From Corallibacter vietnamensis (lineage in GTDB: Bacteria; Bacteroidota; Bacteroidia; Flavobacteriales; Flavobacteriaceae), in the NCBI RefSeq assembly GCF_039537875.1, contig NZ_BAABBI010000001.1:1364001-1428000 (forward strand): a stretch of 64,000 nt of DNA. The letters run 5' to 3'. Positions within the stretch are counted from its first letter, which is position 1. Each line of letters starts with the position of its first letter. The notes beneath the pieces were generated by a model. That model did not search any database and was not told where the DNA came from. It worked only from the letters and a program-made list of their open reading frames with translations. Positions 1 through 8,293 of the stretch are shown here, one piece after another. Position numbers and translations under genes: made by a program.

Positions 1-50
1 CTTTAGAAGAAAAAAATAAAAAGTAATTGTTTAATAAAGCAATCACTAAA

Positions 51-77
51 AAAGCGACTCATTTGAGTCGCTTTTTT
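51..77. terminator. Bidirectional intrinsic terminator
   Basis: A 9-bp perfect stem (AGCGACTCA / TGAGTCGCT, 53-72) is flanked by an A-run on the left and a T-run on the right, so it can stop transcription on both strands. It lies just past the stop of the minus-strand DUF4136 gene. Bases 1-50 contain no recognisable gene; a plus-strand gene may end there, but the reading frame cannot be decided. Confidence 0.85.
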
Positions 78-86
78 TATAGGTCA

Positions 87-626
87 TTATTTTTTTCCTT
101 CAGGAGGATATTTTTCTAGTATTTTAAAAACAAATTCTTTAATACGTTCATCTTTTTCTTCCATATTATGTGTAAGGTATCCAACTCCTTGTCCTTGCCA
201 TACAAGTTCTTTTCTTTTAGCATCAATAAGATCTATATAAAGAATGCCTTCAGTAGTAGTTGAGACAGAATTGTAGCTACTCCAATACCAAGGGCTCCAT
301 CCCCAGCCATAACCATAAGGGCCAAAACCGTTATTGTACACATTTACTTGTTCACGTTCTTTAGTAAATATACTAACTAACATATCAGGGGTTTCAGATT
401 TTGTCATTCCTTTGGCTAGTAATTCGGCTTCAATCGCTCTTAAAATTCTTCTTTTATCTAAATCGCTAATTTCGGCTTTATCAATCCCGGGCTTAAAAAA
501 AGCAAAGGATTTGTATTGATTGAAATTTACTTCTTTGTCATAGTCAGCTGCAACCCTAACTGAACTACAAGAAGATAATAGTATAGCGAGAATTAAAACA
601 GGTGATAATTTTAGTAGCTTTTTCAT
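87..626 (-). CDS. DUF4136 domain lipoprotein
   Basis: Predicted envelope lipoprotein of 179 residues. It has a short hydrophobic signal with lipobox LLSSC (Cys20), followed by the DUF4136 pattern: an early YDKEVNFNQYKSFAF segment and a late ILYIDLIDAKRKELVWQGQG segment, both typical of this family of unknown function. Between them (about 94-122) is an aromatic, Gly-rich stretch (VNVYNNGFGPYGYGWGWSPW). That stretch resembles part of the lipoprotein at 54278-55276. It is followed by a bidirectional terminator and preceded by hutU, which ends 17 bp upstream on the same strand, so read-through from hutU is possible. Family assignment is from recognisable motifs; no biochemical role is known. Confidence 0.8.
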   Translation of the reverse strand: MKKLLKLSPVLILAILLSSCSSVRVAADYDKEVNFNQYKSFAFFKPGIDKAEISDLDKRRILRAIEAELLAKGMTKSETPDMLVSIFTKEREQVNVYNNGFGPYGYGWGWSPWYWSSYNSVSTTTEGILYIDLIDAKRKELVWQGQGVGYLTHNMEEKDERIKEFVFKILEKYPPEGKK

Positions 627-643
627 AGTTCTTTTTTTTATTG

Positions 644-2650
644 TTATTCCAATAGTTTCTCATCTACAAAATTAGGAACCGTAACTTTTAGATTAGGTTC
701 TTGTTCCATAGCGCGTTTTATAGCAAAAACAGCACCTTCATTTCTTGCCCAACTTCTTCTGGAAATACCATTGTTTACATCCCAAAAAAGCATTGATTTT
801 AAGCGTGTTTCTGCTTCATTAGTACCATCAAGAACCATACCAAATCCACCATTGATAACTTCTCCCCAGCCAACGCCACCACCATTGTGGATGCTTACCC
901 AAGTCGCGCCTCTAAAACTATCACCTATAACATTATGTATAGCCATATCTGAAGTGAAACGAGAACCATCGTAAATATTGCTGGTTTCACGATAAGGTGA
1001 ATCTGTACCTGATACATCATGGTGATCACGACCTAGAACGACGTAACCTATTTCGCCTTTTGCAATGGCATCGTTGAATGCTTTAGCAATTTTCATTCGA
1101 CCTTCGGCATCTGCATAAAGAATTCTGGCTTGTGAGCCTACGACTAATTTGTTTTCTTGAGCACCTTTAATCCACTGAATATTATCAGCCATTTGCTGTT
1201 GGATTTCTTCAGGTGAGTTTTTCATGATTTCTTCTAAAACTTCACAAGCAATAGCATCTGTTTTTGCTAGATCTTCTGGTTTACCCGAAGTACAAACCCA
1301 ACGGAATGGTCCAAATCCGTAATCAAAACACATAGGACCCATAATATCTTGTACGTAGCTTGGATACTTAAATTCGCGACCTATAGTTGGGTTTTCAGAC
1401 ATAACATCAGCACCAGCACGAGAGGCTTCGAGCAAGAAGGCATTTCCGTAATCAAAGAAATAAGTGCCTTTCTCTGTGTGTTTATTAATTGCAGTTGCAT
1501 GGCGACGTAAACTTTCCTGAACTTTGGTTTTGAATAGGTCAGGATTATTTGCCATCATATTGTTAGCTTCCTCAAAAGATAATCCAACAGGATAATAACC
1601 TCCTGCCCAAGGGTTATGCAATGAGGTTTGGTCACTTCCTAAATCAATATGAATATTAGATTCATCAAATTTTTCCCAGACTTCAACAACATTTCCTAGG
1701 TATGCGATTGATATTGTTTCTTTGTTTGTTTGCGCTTTTTGTACTCGTGCTACTAATTCATCTAAATCGGTGATTTTTTCATCAATCCAACCTTGATCTA
1801 ATCGAATTTGAGTGATTTTAGGATTCACTTCTGCACAAACCGTAATACAGCCAGCAATGTTGCCTGCTTTTGGTTGCGCACCCGACATTCCACCTAAACC
1901 AGAGGTGACAAAAATATGTCCTTTAGGAGATTTGTTTATTTTTCTAAATCCGTTTAGAACGGTAATTGTTGTGCCATGTACAATACCTTGTGGTCCAATA
2001 TACATGTAGCTTCCGGCTGTCATTTGTCCGTATTGTGTAACGCCAAGAGCGTTGAATTTTTCCCAATCATCTGGTTTGGAATAATTAGGAATCATCATGC
2101 CGTTGGTGACAACTACACGAGGCGCGTTTTTATGTGATGGAAATAAACCCATGGGATGACCAGAATACATAACAAGCGTTTGTTCATCTGTCATGGTTGC
2201 TAAATATTGCATAGTTAATAAATACTGCGCCCAGTTAGAAAACACAGCGCCATTGCCACCATACGTAATTAGTTCATGCGGATGTTGCGCAACAGCATAA
2301 TCCAAATTGTTTTGAATCATTAACATGATAGCTGCAGCTTGCTTTGATTTGGCAGGATATTCATTAATTGGTCTCGCATACATTTTGTAATCAGGTCTAA
2401 AACGATACATGTAAATGCGTCCATAAGTCTCTAATTCTTCTTTGAATTCAGGAAGAAGTGTTGCGTGGTGTTGCGGTTCAAAGTAGCGCAACGCATTTTG
2501 AAGCGCTAATTTTTTTTCTTCATCAGAAAGAATCTCCTTACGTTTAGGTGCATGATTAATAGAAGCTTCATAAGGTTTAGGATTAGGTAATGTGTTTGGT
2601 ATTCCTTGTAGTATTTGTTCTTTAAAAGATATGTTAGTTGTTGTTGACAT
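644..2650 (-). CDS. hutU: Urocanate hydratase
   Basis: Cytosolic NAD-dependent enzyme converting urocanate to 4-imidazolone-5-propionate, step two of histidine degradation. The 668-residue product is recognisable from YGGNGAVFSNWAQYLL (130-145), the nucleotide-binding TSGLGGMSGAQPKAG (249-263), a CFDYGFGPFRWVC segment around the active-site region, and the C-terminal GVGWGEVINGGFGMVLDG. The length fits the longer Bacteroidota form of the family. No other hut gene (hutH, hutI, hutG) is in the window, so the pathway genes must lie elsewhere. The start codon overlaps the stop codon of the small upstream gene by one base (TAATG), which suggests translational coupling. Assignment is secure. Confidence 0.96.
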   Translation of the reverse strand: MSTTTNISFKEQILQGIPNTLPNPKPYEASINHAPKRKEILSDEEKKLALQNALRYFEPQHHATLLPEFKEELETYGRIYMYRFRPDYKMYARPINEYPAKSKQAAAIMLMIQNNLDYAVAQHPHELITYGGNGAVFSNWAQYLLTMQYLATMTDEQTLVMYSGHPMGLFPSHKNAPRVVVTNGMMIPNYSKPDDWEKFNALGVTQYGQMTAGSYMYIGPQGIVHGTTITVLNGFRKINKSPKGHIFVTSGLGGMSGAQPKAGNIAGCITVCAEVNPKITQIRLDQGWIDEKITDLDELVARVQKAQTNKETISIAYLGNVVEVWEKFDESNIHIDLGSDQTSLHNPWAGGYYPVGLSFEEANNMMANNPDLFKTKVQESLRRHATAINKHTEKGTYFFDYGNAFLLEASRAGADVMSENPTIGREFKYPSYVQDIMGPMCFDYGFGPFRWVCTSGKPEDLAKTDAIACEVLEEIMKNSPEEIQQQMADNIQWIKGAQENKLVVGSQARILYADAEGRMKIAKAFNDAIAKGEIGYVVLGRDHHDVSGTDSPYRETSNIYDGSRFTSDMAIHNVIGDSFRGATWVSIHNGGGVGWGEVINGGFGMVLDGTNEAETRLKSMLFWDVNNGISRRSWARNEGAVFAIKRAMEQEPNLKVTVPNFVDEKLLE

Positions 2651-2811
2651 TAGTTTCTTTTTAATTGCTTTTTATTGAATCCGTATGGGCAGTGTCTGCA
2701 TCCGCTTTCGCAGCAATAGCCACGTTTTAGGTGGTATTGCTCTGTGAAACAGCGATAGCCTTCAGGAGTTAAGTAATAATCTCCTTCTTCAATAGGAATG
2801 ATTTTTTTCAT
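2650..2811 (-). CDS. Small Cys-rich protein, DUF5522-like
   Basis: A 53-residue reading frame beginning MKKIIPIEEGDYYLTPEGYR and ending in a cysteine cluster CCESGCRHCPYGF, about residues 33-45. The YYLTPEGYRCFTEQYHLKRG...CC..GC.HCPY pattern matches my memory of the DUF5522 family, whose function is unknown; the cysteines suggest metal binding (inference). It is too short for many gene callers. Its stop codon TAA shares its last base with the hutU ATG (TAATG), and a TATCTTTG promoter box lies 7 bp before its own ATG. It therefore looks like the first gene of a two-gene unit with hutU. Confidence 0.75.
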   Translation of the reverse strand: MKKIIPIEEGDYYLTPEGYRCFTEQYHLKRGYCCESGCRHCPYGFNKKQLKRN

Positions 2812-2818
2812 AATCTAA

Positions 2819-2826
2819 CAAAGATA
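2819..2826 (-). promoter_or_regulatory. Putative -7 box for the DUF5522-hutU unit
   Basis: The minus strand reads TATCTTTG, an exact match to the Bacteroidota TAnnTTTG element, ending 7 bp before the ATG at 2811. No convincing TTG was found at the expected -33 distance. A start site just after the box would give a leaderless or almost leaderless mRNA. Confidence 0.5.
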
Positions 2827-2861
2827 ATGTAATTTGGATTGATTTTTGAAGTTTCAAGAGG

Positions 2862-3185
2862 ATGATATTGGTTTCAAAATATATAGTGCCAAAAGGTTAT
2901 GTGGGAATTACAATTTATCCCTTTGTGTTTTTAAAGTATAAAGCTTTGAAGAAAGATGCCGTGCTTTTAAATCATGAAAAAATTCATTTAAAGCAGCAGT
3001 TGGAGTTGTTGATTATTCCGTTTTATTTATTGTATCTAATTGAGTTTTTTGTAAGATTAGTTCAATATAAGAATATGTATGCTGCGTATAAAAATATCTC
3101 TTTTGAGCGTGAGGCTTATGTAAATGAAAAAGACCTCGATTATTTAAAAACGAGGCCTTTTTATACTTTTGTTAGTTATTATTAG
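2862..3185 (+). CDS. Small HExxH-motif membrane-associated protein
   Basis: Hypothetical 107-residue protein. It has HEKIH at 38-42, the shape of a zinc-metallopeptidase HExxH motif. A hydrophobic segment (about 48-67, LELLIIPFYLLYLIEFFVRL) follows, and then FEREAY (81-86), whose glutamate could be a third zinc ligand. Small proteins of this type occur in Flavobacteriaceae without a known role; proteolysis is only inferred. An AAGAGG stretch precedes the ATG. The gene is convergent with the T9SS gene and its stop codon abuts that gene's last codon. A terminator-like hairpin lies inside the last 20 codons, which is unusual. It may be a degenerate or minimal member of a larger peptidase family. 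Confidence 0.65.
   Translation: MILVSKYIVPKGYVGITIYPFVFLKYKALKKDAVLLNHEKIHLKQQLELLIIPFYLLYLIEFFVRLVQYKNMYAAYKNISFEREAYVNEKDLDYLKTRPFYTFVSYY
3127..3162. terminator. Terminator hairpin inside a coding region
   Basis: AAAAAGACCTCG (3127-3138) pairs with CGAGGCCTTTTT (3151-3162) with one A/C mismatch. T-runs follow on both strands. It sits 24 bp past the stop of the minus-strand T9SS gene, the usual place for a terminator, yet falls inside the 3' coding part of the plus-strand HEKIH gene. Confidence 0.65.
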
Positions 3186-6100
3186 TTATTGTCTTAAAAC
3201 TACTTTTTGAGTTTTTTGTATTCCATTTTTAAGTGTAGCTTGAACAATATAAGCACCATCGGAGTACGGTAAGTTCTCAATAGTTGTTTCTGATGAATTA
3301 ATCTCACTTTTGTTTATTAATGTGCGCCCTAATAAATCATATACAATAACAGAGTTTATATTGCTTGTTGCGGATTTTACTTTGATGTACTTACTATTTG
3401 GTGCTGATATAGTAAATCCAGTATTACTATCAAACTCGTGAGTAGATAATGTGTTATTAGTATATCTTAATATAAAACGATTGTTATGAGTGCCATTTTC
3501 AATATTAAAAGTATATGGAGAAACTCTTAAATCATGAATAATGTTTAAGTGAGTGTCTTCAAGGTATATGTTTTGATTTGTTGAAAGAAACAAGCCGTCT
3601 AAAGTGTTTAAACCAATAGAATGAGTACCGCTTTCAGGAGTTTTAAAGCCTAAAGGAACAAGGTCTGTGTCTGTAAAAGGTAAAGTTCTTCCTTGAATAG
3701 ACATTTTGTCTTCTCCAATAAGAGAGTAAAAGCTTGTTGGGTTTCCTTCAAATTCAAAACCGTCATATAATCTGTCAGTGTCATTTGTGGCACCATCAAT
3801 ATAACCTACTAAAATAGATGCAGCTGTATTGCTTGGAGTCACAAGGTCTAGCCAAAGTCTGTGACGTTCAATAGTGTTTCTTGATTCTGAAATGGTACCT
3901 CTGTAGAACTGATCATTAGGAATTGTAGCACTTCTCATACTGTTATTGAAAACAACTTGTTCTGATGTTGAAGCATTGTCAAGCATTAGAACAAAGAAAG
4001 CTTGTCCTGAAGCTATGCTACCGTTGAAGCCTGGAGGATTGGATCCAGTATAATTGTTGTCAATATAATCATCACTGTAATTGTATACAAAATCTTCATA
4101 AAAAGGGCTAGCAATTGCGGCAGGAGTGTTTTCATGTGTCCATAAATAAATAGTGCCATCAATATAAGGATTAGCAGAAATGAAGTCTGTATACGAAATT
4201 CCTGAAGGGTATGGATTACCTATTAGGTTCCAATTATCATCTTGAGGAGTAGTGCCATTAGCGACACCATTATCGCCTTGATAGTTTCCTGTTGTATGGG
4301 TGCCTCGTGTTATATTAACGCTAACATTACCATTGTTTGGTCTACCTATAAACTCCGCAGTTGCATTAGGAACAGCCGGTGTGTCTGGATAAGGAGTTGT
4401 TCCTGTTAGGTTTCTAACTATGTAGCCTGTGCCTAGACTCATAAGTTCATTAGGGGCTGGATGTCTCCAGTCTCCGTGGTTTCCAATACCACCTCCTGTA
4501 GCTTGAGTTGGAAGCCATTTCCAAATTAAGTTAGGGTTTGTGTTAGGGGAAATATTTTCAACATCAAAACTTTCTACAGGGGATGACCAATAAATGTAGT
4601 CATAAGGATCATCAAGGTTGTTTACACTTCGCTGTGCAGAAATTTCACCAATGTTATTATTTGTAGTTTCTGTGGGGTCTTGAATTAAGCTTGCGCTATC
4701 ACGTAAAAGAAAGAAACCGTCATTGTCTACATTAACCCATTCAGTGATTTCAATGACACTGTTGTTTTCAATCTCTAAAAAGCCATTAGCAAGTATTGTT
4801 AAGTTTCTTCCTAACGCAGGTAATGGAGGTGTTGGTGGTGTGAAAATAGAATAGTCAGCTATAGGAGATCTGTTATTACTAGTTGCAACATCAGGAATAA
4901 TTACACAGTCTGAAGCCGTTGGAATACCTGTAGGTACCCAGTTGTTATCATTATACCAGTTAGTGTCTACAGAACCGTTCCATACTTTACCAATAATGTA
5001 GTCTGCTTGAAATCTGGTTCCTGGTGAGTCAGGGCATGCTCCCCAAAAAGAGTAAATTCCTGGTGTATTGGTATTTGATAAAGGAGAGCCAGTAACTCCG
5101 ACAGGGTCAAAAGAAGATCCAGAGCCAATAGGAGAGCCTCCAGTTGCAGTAGTATACCAATCTATGTCTCTTGGTGGGCCTGAAACGTTCCATGTGAAAG
5201 GTCCAGTGTGTGTGGTGCTACTAAAATCAAATATAGTTGTTACCAATGTGTATGTTACTCCGGTAGTTAGGTTTGCTGTAATTAAAGGGTCTAAATTAGG
5301 GCCATCATCATCATCGCCAGCAATATATCCTGTAGAACAAGTTCCGGGAGTAAAACCAGACGCTGTTTCATAAATATATCCCATAGCGTCAAAATATGGA
5401 GTAGGAGTTTCAGCTGCAAAAGTGTAAACTCCAGATGTGTCAACAGTGAAATTAACAGATGTGTAATTTGCGGTGTCAGTAGTATCAAATTGACAAGGGT
5501 CTGAACTGGATATAAAAATTATAGGTTGCAAAGCAACATTGTCAGTAACAGCATTTAGGTTTCCATTAATGGTGTTGCCAATACTCAAAGAGCCTTGACA
5601 ACCTATGGTTGATGTTAAAGGTTGGCTAGGTTCTCCTGGGCAAGGTAAGTATACACCGTATACATCAGGCGGTATTGGTGAAGTAGCACATATTCCAAAG
5701 GTGCCTTGATTGTTGTTTCCATATTCCCAAAAACGAATATAAATGGTTTCACCTGGAGTTCTACCGGTTAAAGTTATTGAAGACATTAAGGCATTAGCGC
5801 TATCATCATCATCACATTCAATTAAAGATAAGGATCCGCATGTTCCAGAGTAAGCTGCAATTCCACTATCAGTTAAAGCTGCAGATTGTGTATCTATAGT
5901 TACTTCTCCAGTAGAATCTATTACTACTGAAAACCAAACATCGCCGCCAGAATAGCTAGCGCAACCAGGAGCTGGTACTCCGGTGCTAGCTGTAGCAGCT
6001 TCATTGGTGTAAAATGAGTAATTACATATAGAATTTGATGATAAAGGAATAGCTCCTGAACAATCGTCATTAATCGGAGGAGCAGGAGGTTCAGAAGCAC

Positions 6101-6974
6101 AAATGCTAAAAGTACCTTGGTTATCATTTCCATATTCCCAAAAACGGATATATAAGGTTTCACCTGGAGTTCTACCGGTTAAGGTTATTGAAGACATTAA
6201 TCCATTATCACTATCATCATCATCGCATTCAATTAAGGTTAAACTAGAACATGTTCCTCCAGAGTAAACAGCCATTCCACTATCTGTAAGACTTCCTGAA
6301 TTGGAATCTATGATAATAGCTCCGCTTGTAGGAACAGTAACTGAAAACCAGACATCACCACCAGAGTAGTTTGCGCAGCCAGGAGCCGGAATTCCAGAGC
6401 TATTTGTTGCGCCTGCATTGGTAAAACTAGTGTATATGCATCCAGTGTTAACATTTAAGTTTGTTGCGTTGCATGGGTTGTCATTTGGCAATGACGCAAC
6501 TGAAGAATCAAAAACACAAATAGTTCCGTTCATGCTTCTGTTTCCGCCAGCTCGCTGAATGCGTACTCTGTAGCGTTGACCAACAGTTGTGTTGTAGGTT
6601 ATAGTCTCCTCATTGCCTGCGTCAGGAGCTCCATTGTCGTTTGCACACGAAACAGGTGACATATTTGTATTGCAAGCTCCTTCGAAGAGTGTTAAAATTA
6701 CGTTGCCGTTTTGTATTGGGTTGTACGTAATGGTTGTAGATGTACTGATAGCATCAAACCAACCCCAAGCATCGTCTCTTGGGTTTTCTCCGCAACTAGC
6801 GCCATTGTAATTCCATGAGTTGTCTGTGTTGCTTGTATTGTTCCAATTTTGTGTATTGCATGTGGTGTTTACAATCAATTCAGCGCTAGCAATATTACCG
6901 CAATCATCAGATTGACTGAATCCATAAAAAAAAGAAAGAAAAGTATATCCAGAAAAGAGTAGTTTTTTTATCAT
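3186..6974 (-). CDS. T9SS type A-sorted multidomain secreted protein
   Basis: Secreted protein of 1262 residues with an N-terminal signal (ending about FYGFSQ). The N-terminal third is built from related beta-rich modules of about 137 residues. Two are near copies sharing GGDVWFSV, IECDDDD, SSITLTGRTPGET and YIRFWEYGN; the first module is more divergent and a later module carries another AGDDDDGP. The acidic DDDD loops may bind calcium (inference). The last 80 residues (IVYDLLGRTLINKSEI...YIVQATLKNG...KVVLRQ) match a type A T9SS sorting domain, so the product should cross the outer membrane and be attached or released. Central parts resemble surface proteins of gliding flavobacteria. The ligand is unknown. 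It is a single gene, with long AT-rich DNA upstream. Confidence 0.88.
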   Translation of the reverse strand: MIKKLLFSGYTFLSFFYGFSQSDDCGNIASAELIVNTTCNTQNWNNTSNTDNSWNYNGASCGENPRDDAWGWFDAISTSTTITYNPIQNGNVILTLFEGACNTNMSPVSCANDNGAPDAGNEETITYNTTVGQRYRVRIQRAGGNRSMNGTICVFDSSVASLPNDNPCNATNLNVNTGCIYTSFTNAGATNSSGIPAPGCANYSGGDVWFSVTVPTSGAIIIDSNSGSLTDSGMAVYSGGTCSSLTLIECDDDDSDNGLMSSITLTGRTPGETLYIRFWEYGNDNQGTFSICASEPPAPPINDDCSGAIPLSSNSICNYSFYTNEAATASTGVPAPGCASYSGGDVWFSVVIDSTGEVTIDTQSAALTDSGIAAYSGTCGSLSLIECDDDDSANALMSSITLTGRTPGETIYIRFWEYGNNNQGTFGICATSPIPPDVYGVYLPCPGEPSQPLTSTIGCQGSLSIGNTINGNLNAVTDNVALQPIIFISSSDPCQFDTTDTANYTSVNFTVDTSGVYTFAAETPTPYFDAMGYIYETASGFTPGTCSTGYIAGDDDDGPNLDPLITANLTTGVTYTLVTTIFDFSSTTHTGPFTWNVSGPPRDIDWYTTATGGSPIGSGSSFDPVGVTGSPLSNTNTPGIYSFWGACPDSPGTRFQADYIIGKVWNGSVDTNWYNDNNWVPTGIPTASDCVIIPDVATSNNRSPIADYSIFTPPTPPLPALGRNLTILANGFLEIENNSVIEITEWVNVDNDGFFLLRDSASLIQDPTETTNNNIGEISAQRSVNNLDDPYDYIYWSSPVESFDVENISPNTNPNLIWKWLPTQATGGGIGNHGDWRHPAPNELMSLGTGYIVRNLTGTTPYPDTPAVPNATAEFIGRPNNGNVSVNITRGTHTTGNYQGDNGVANGTTPQDDNWNLIGNPYPSGISYTDFISANPYIDGTIYLWTHENTPAAIASPFYEDFVYNYSDDYIDNNYTGSNPPGFNGSIASGQAFFVLMLDNASTSEQVVFNNSMRSATIPNDQFYRGTISESRNTIERHRLWLDLVTPSNTAASILVGYIDGATNDTDRLYDGFEFEGNPTSFYSLIGEDKMSIQGRTLPFTDTDLVPLGFKTPESGTHSIGLNTLDGLFLSTNQNIYLEDTHLNIIHDLRVSPYTFNIENGTHNNRFILRYTNNTLSTHEFDSNTGFTISAPNSKYIKVKSATSNINSVIVYDLLGRTLINKSEINSSETTIENLPYSDGAYIVQATLKNGIQKTQKVVLRQ
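5695..6401 (-). repeat. Two direct copies of a 411-bp coding module
   Basis: The segments at about 5695-5990 and 6106-6401 are direct repeats offset by 411 bp (137 codons). Stretches such as GTTTCACCTGGAGTTCTACC are identical in both. They encode the two near-identical GGDVWFSV/DDDD modules of the T9SS protein and point to a fairly recent internal duplication. Confidence 0.8.
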
Positions 6975-7370
6975 AAAGTCTATTTTAATCTATTAAGCAG
7001 AGTATCCTTAAATACAACGTGAGCAGGTTAATAAGGGTAGACTTGGGTGGTCTTTATTGTTTTGATTATTATTCAATGAATTGTGTTAAAAATCAATATA
7101 TAATTTAATTTAAATGATTTAATTATGGTTATATTTCTTTAAAATTTAGTTTTTATTGAATAATCGTCAATATAAATTTAATATTTTTTTTTGTGTAAAA
7201 AAGAGGGTGTTAGGTTTTTCGATGAAACACATTGTTTTATAGATGAATAAGTTTGTTTTACTGAATTTTAGTGTGTTGGATAAAAACAGATTTTGATTAA
7301 GGGCTTGCTATTCTGAGTGTTATAAATGAGTTTTTTTAATTGTATTTTTGTGCTTCTATAATTATAAAGA
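6975..7370. other. Gene-free AT-rich intergenic region
   Basis: About 396 bp between divergent genes, very rich in A and T. A 10-bp inverted pair (ATTATTCAAT at 7068-7077 and ATTGAATAAT at 7155-7164) is separated by 77 bp and is not convincing. The only regulatory site I can support is the TATTTTTG box before the PLP enzyme gene. Confidence 0.6.
7343..7350 (+). promoter_or_regulatory. Putative -7 box for the PLP enzyme-hemL operon
   Basis: TATTTTTG matches TAnnTTTG and ends 20 bp before the ATG at 7371. No good TTG is found 17-21 bp upstream, so support is partial. Confidence 0.45.
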
Positions 7371-8291
7371 ATGGCATCAGTATTTAGTCTAAATAATGTT
7401 TTAAACGAAGATGTGATATCGTCAAGTTTGAAAAATGTTTCGTTGTCTTTGAAACGAGAGGATGTTATTCATGAATATGTTTCAGGTAACAAATACCGAA
7501 AATTAAAATACAACATACAACAAGCGCAAAAAGAAAAAAAAGAGATTCTTTTAACATTTGGAGGAGCTTTTTCTAACCATCTTGCTGCAGTTTCAGCAAT
7601 AGGTGGTTTGTTTGGTTTAAAAACGATAGGAGTTGTTAGGGGTGAAGAACTTAAAGACTCGTATGCTTCAAATGCCACATTGCTATTCGCAAAAAGTCAA
7701 GGCATGCAATTTGAATTTGTTTCTAGGAGTGTTTACAGAGAAAAAAATACCGAGTCATTTGTAAGAAAACTAAAGGAAAAGTTTGGAGATTTTTATTTAA
7801 TCCCGGAAGGAGGAACAAACAATTTAGCAGTTAAGGGCTGTGAGGAGATTCTAACCGATAATGATGATAGCTTTGATTTTATTTGTTGCCCTGTAGGAAC
7901 AGGAGGAACCATTTCAGGTTTGATTAATTCTAGCTTATCTCATCAAAAAATAATTGGTTTTCCTGCTTTAAAAGGTGATTTTTTACGAAAAGATATTAGT
8001 AAATTTGCAAATAAATCAAATTGGGAGCTAATTTCGGATTATCATTTTGGTGGGTATGCTAAAATAAATATCGAATTAATAAGTTTTATTAATCAATTTA
8101 AAGTTGAAAATAATATACAGCTAGATCCTGTTTATACAGGTAAAATGATGTTTGGCATTTTTGATTTAATTAAAAAAGAATATTTCCCAAAAGACTCAAA
8201 AATTTTGGCAATTCATACAGGTGGATTGCAAGGAATAGAAGGTATGAATGCTAGGCTTAAACGTAAAGGAATGCCATTAATACAATTATAA
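7371..8291 (+). CDS. ACC deaminase/D-cysteine desulfhydrase family PLP enzyme
   Basis: Cytosolic PLP-dependent beta-eliminating lyase of fold type II, 306 residues. The SGNKYRKLKY motif (38-47) carries the expected PLP lysine, Lys41. LTFGGAFSNHLAAVSAIG (about 60-77) forms the substrate and phosphate region, and GTGGTISG binds the cofactor phosphate. Members deaminate 1-aminocyclopropane-1-carboxylate or desulfurate D-cysteine; sequence reading cannot tell which, and D-cysteine desulfhydrase activity is the commoner case in bacteria. It is the first gene of a tight operon: the next ATG comes 2 bp after its stop. Confidence 0.88.
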   Translation: MASVFSLNNVLNEDVISSSLKNVSLSLKREDVIHEYVSGNKYRKLKYNIQQAQKEKKEILLTFGGAFSNHLAAVSAIGGLFGLKTIGVVRGEELKDSYASNATLLFAKSQGMQFEFVSRSVYREKNTESFVRKLKEKFGDFYLIPEGGTNNLAVKGCEEILTDNDDSFDFICCPVGTGGTISGLINSSLSHQKIIGFPALKGDFLRKDISKFANKSNWELISDYHFGGYAKINIELISFINQFKVENNIQLDPVYTGKMMFGIFDLIKKEYFPKDSKILAIHTGGLQGIEGMNARLKRKGMPLIQL

Positions 8292-8293
8292 AA

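Noticed and set aside
644..2650. A complete histidine-utilisation operon
   Set aside because: Only hutU is present; neighbours are not hut genes.
7068..7164. 10-bp inverted repeat in AT-rich intergenic DNA
   Set aside because: The 77-bp separation and pure A/T-rich context make chance likely.
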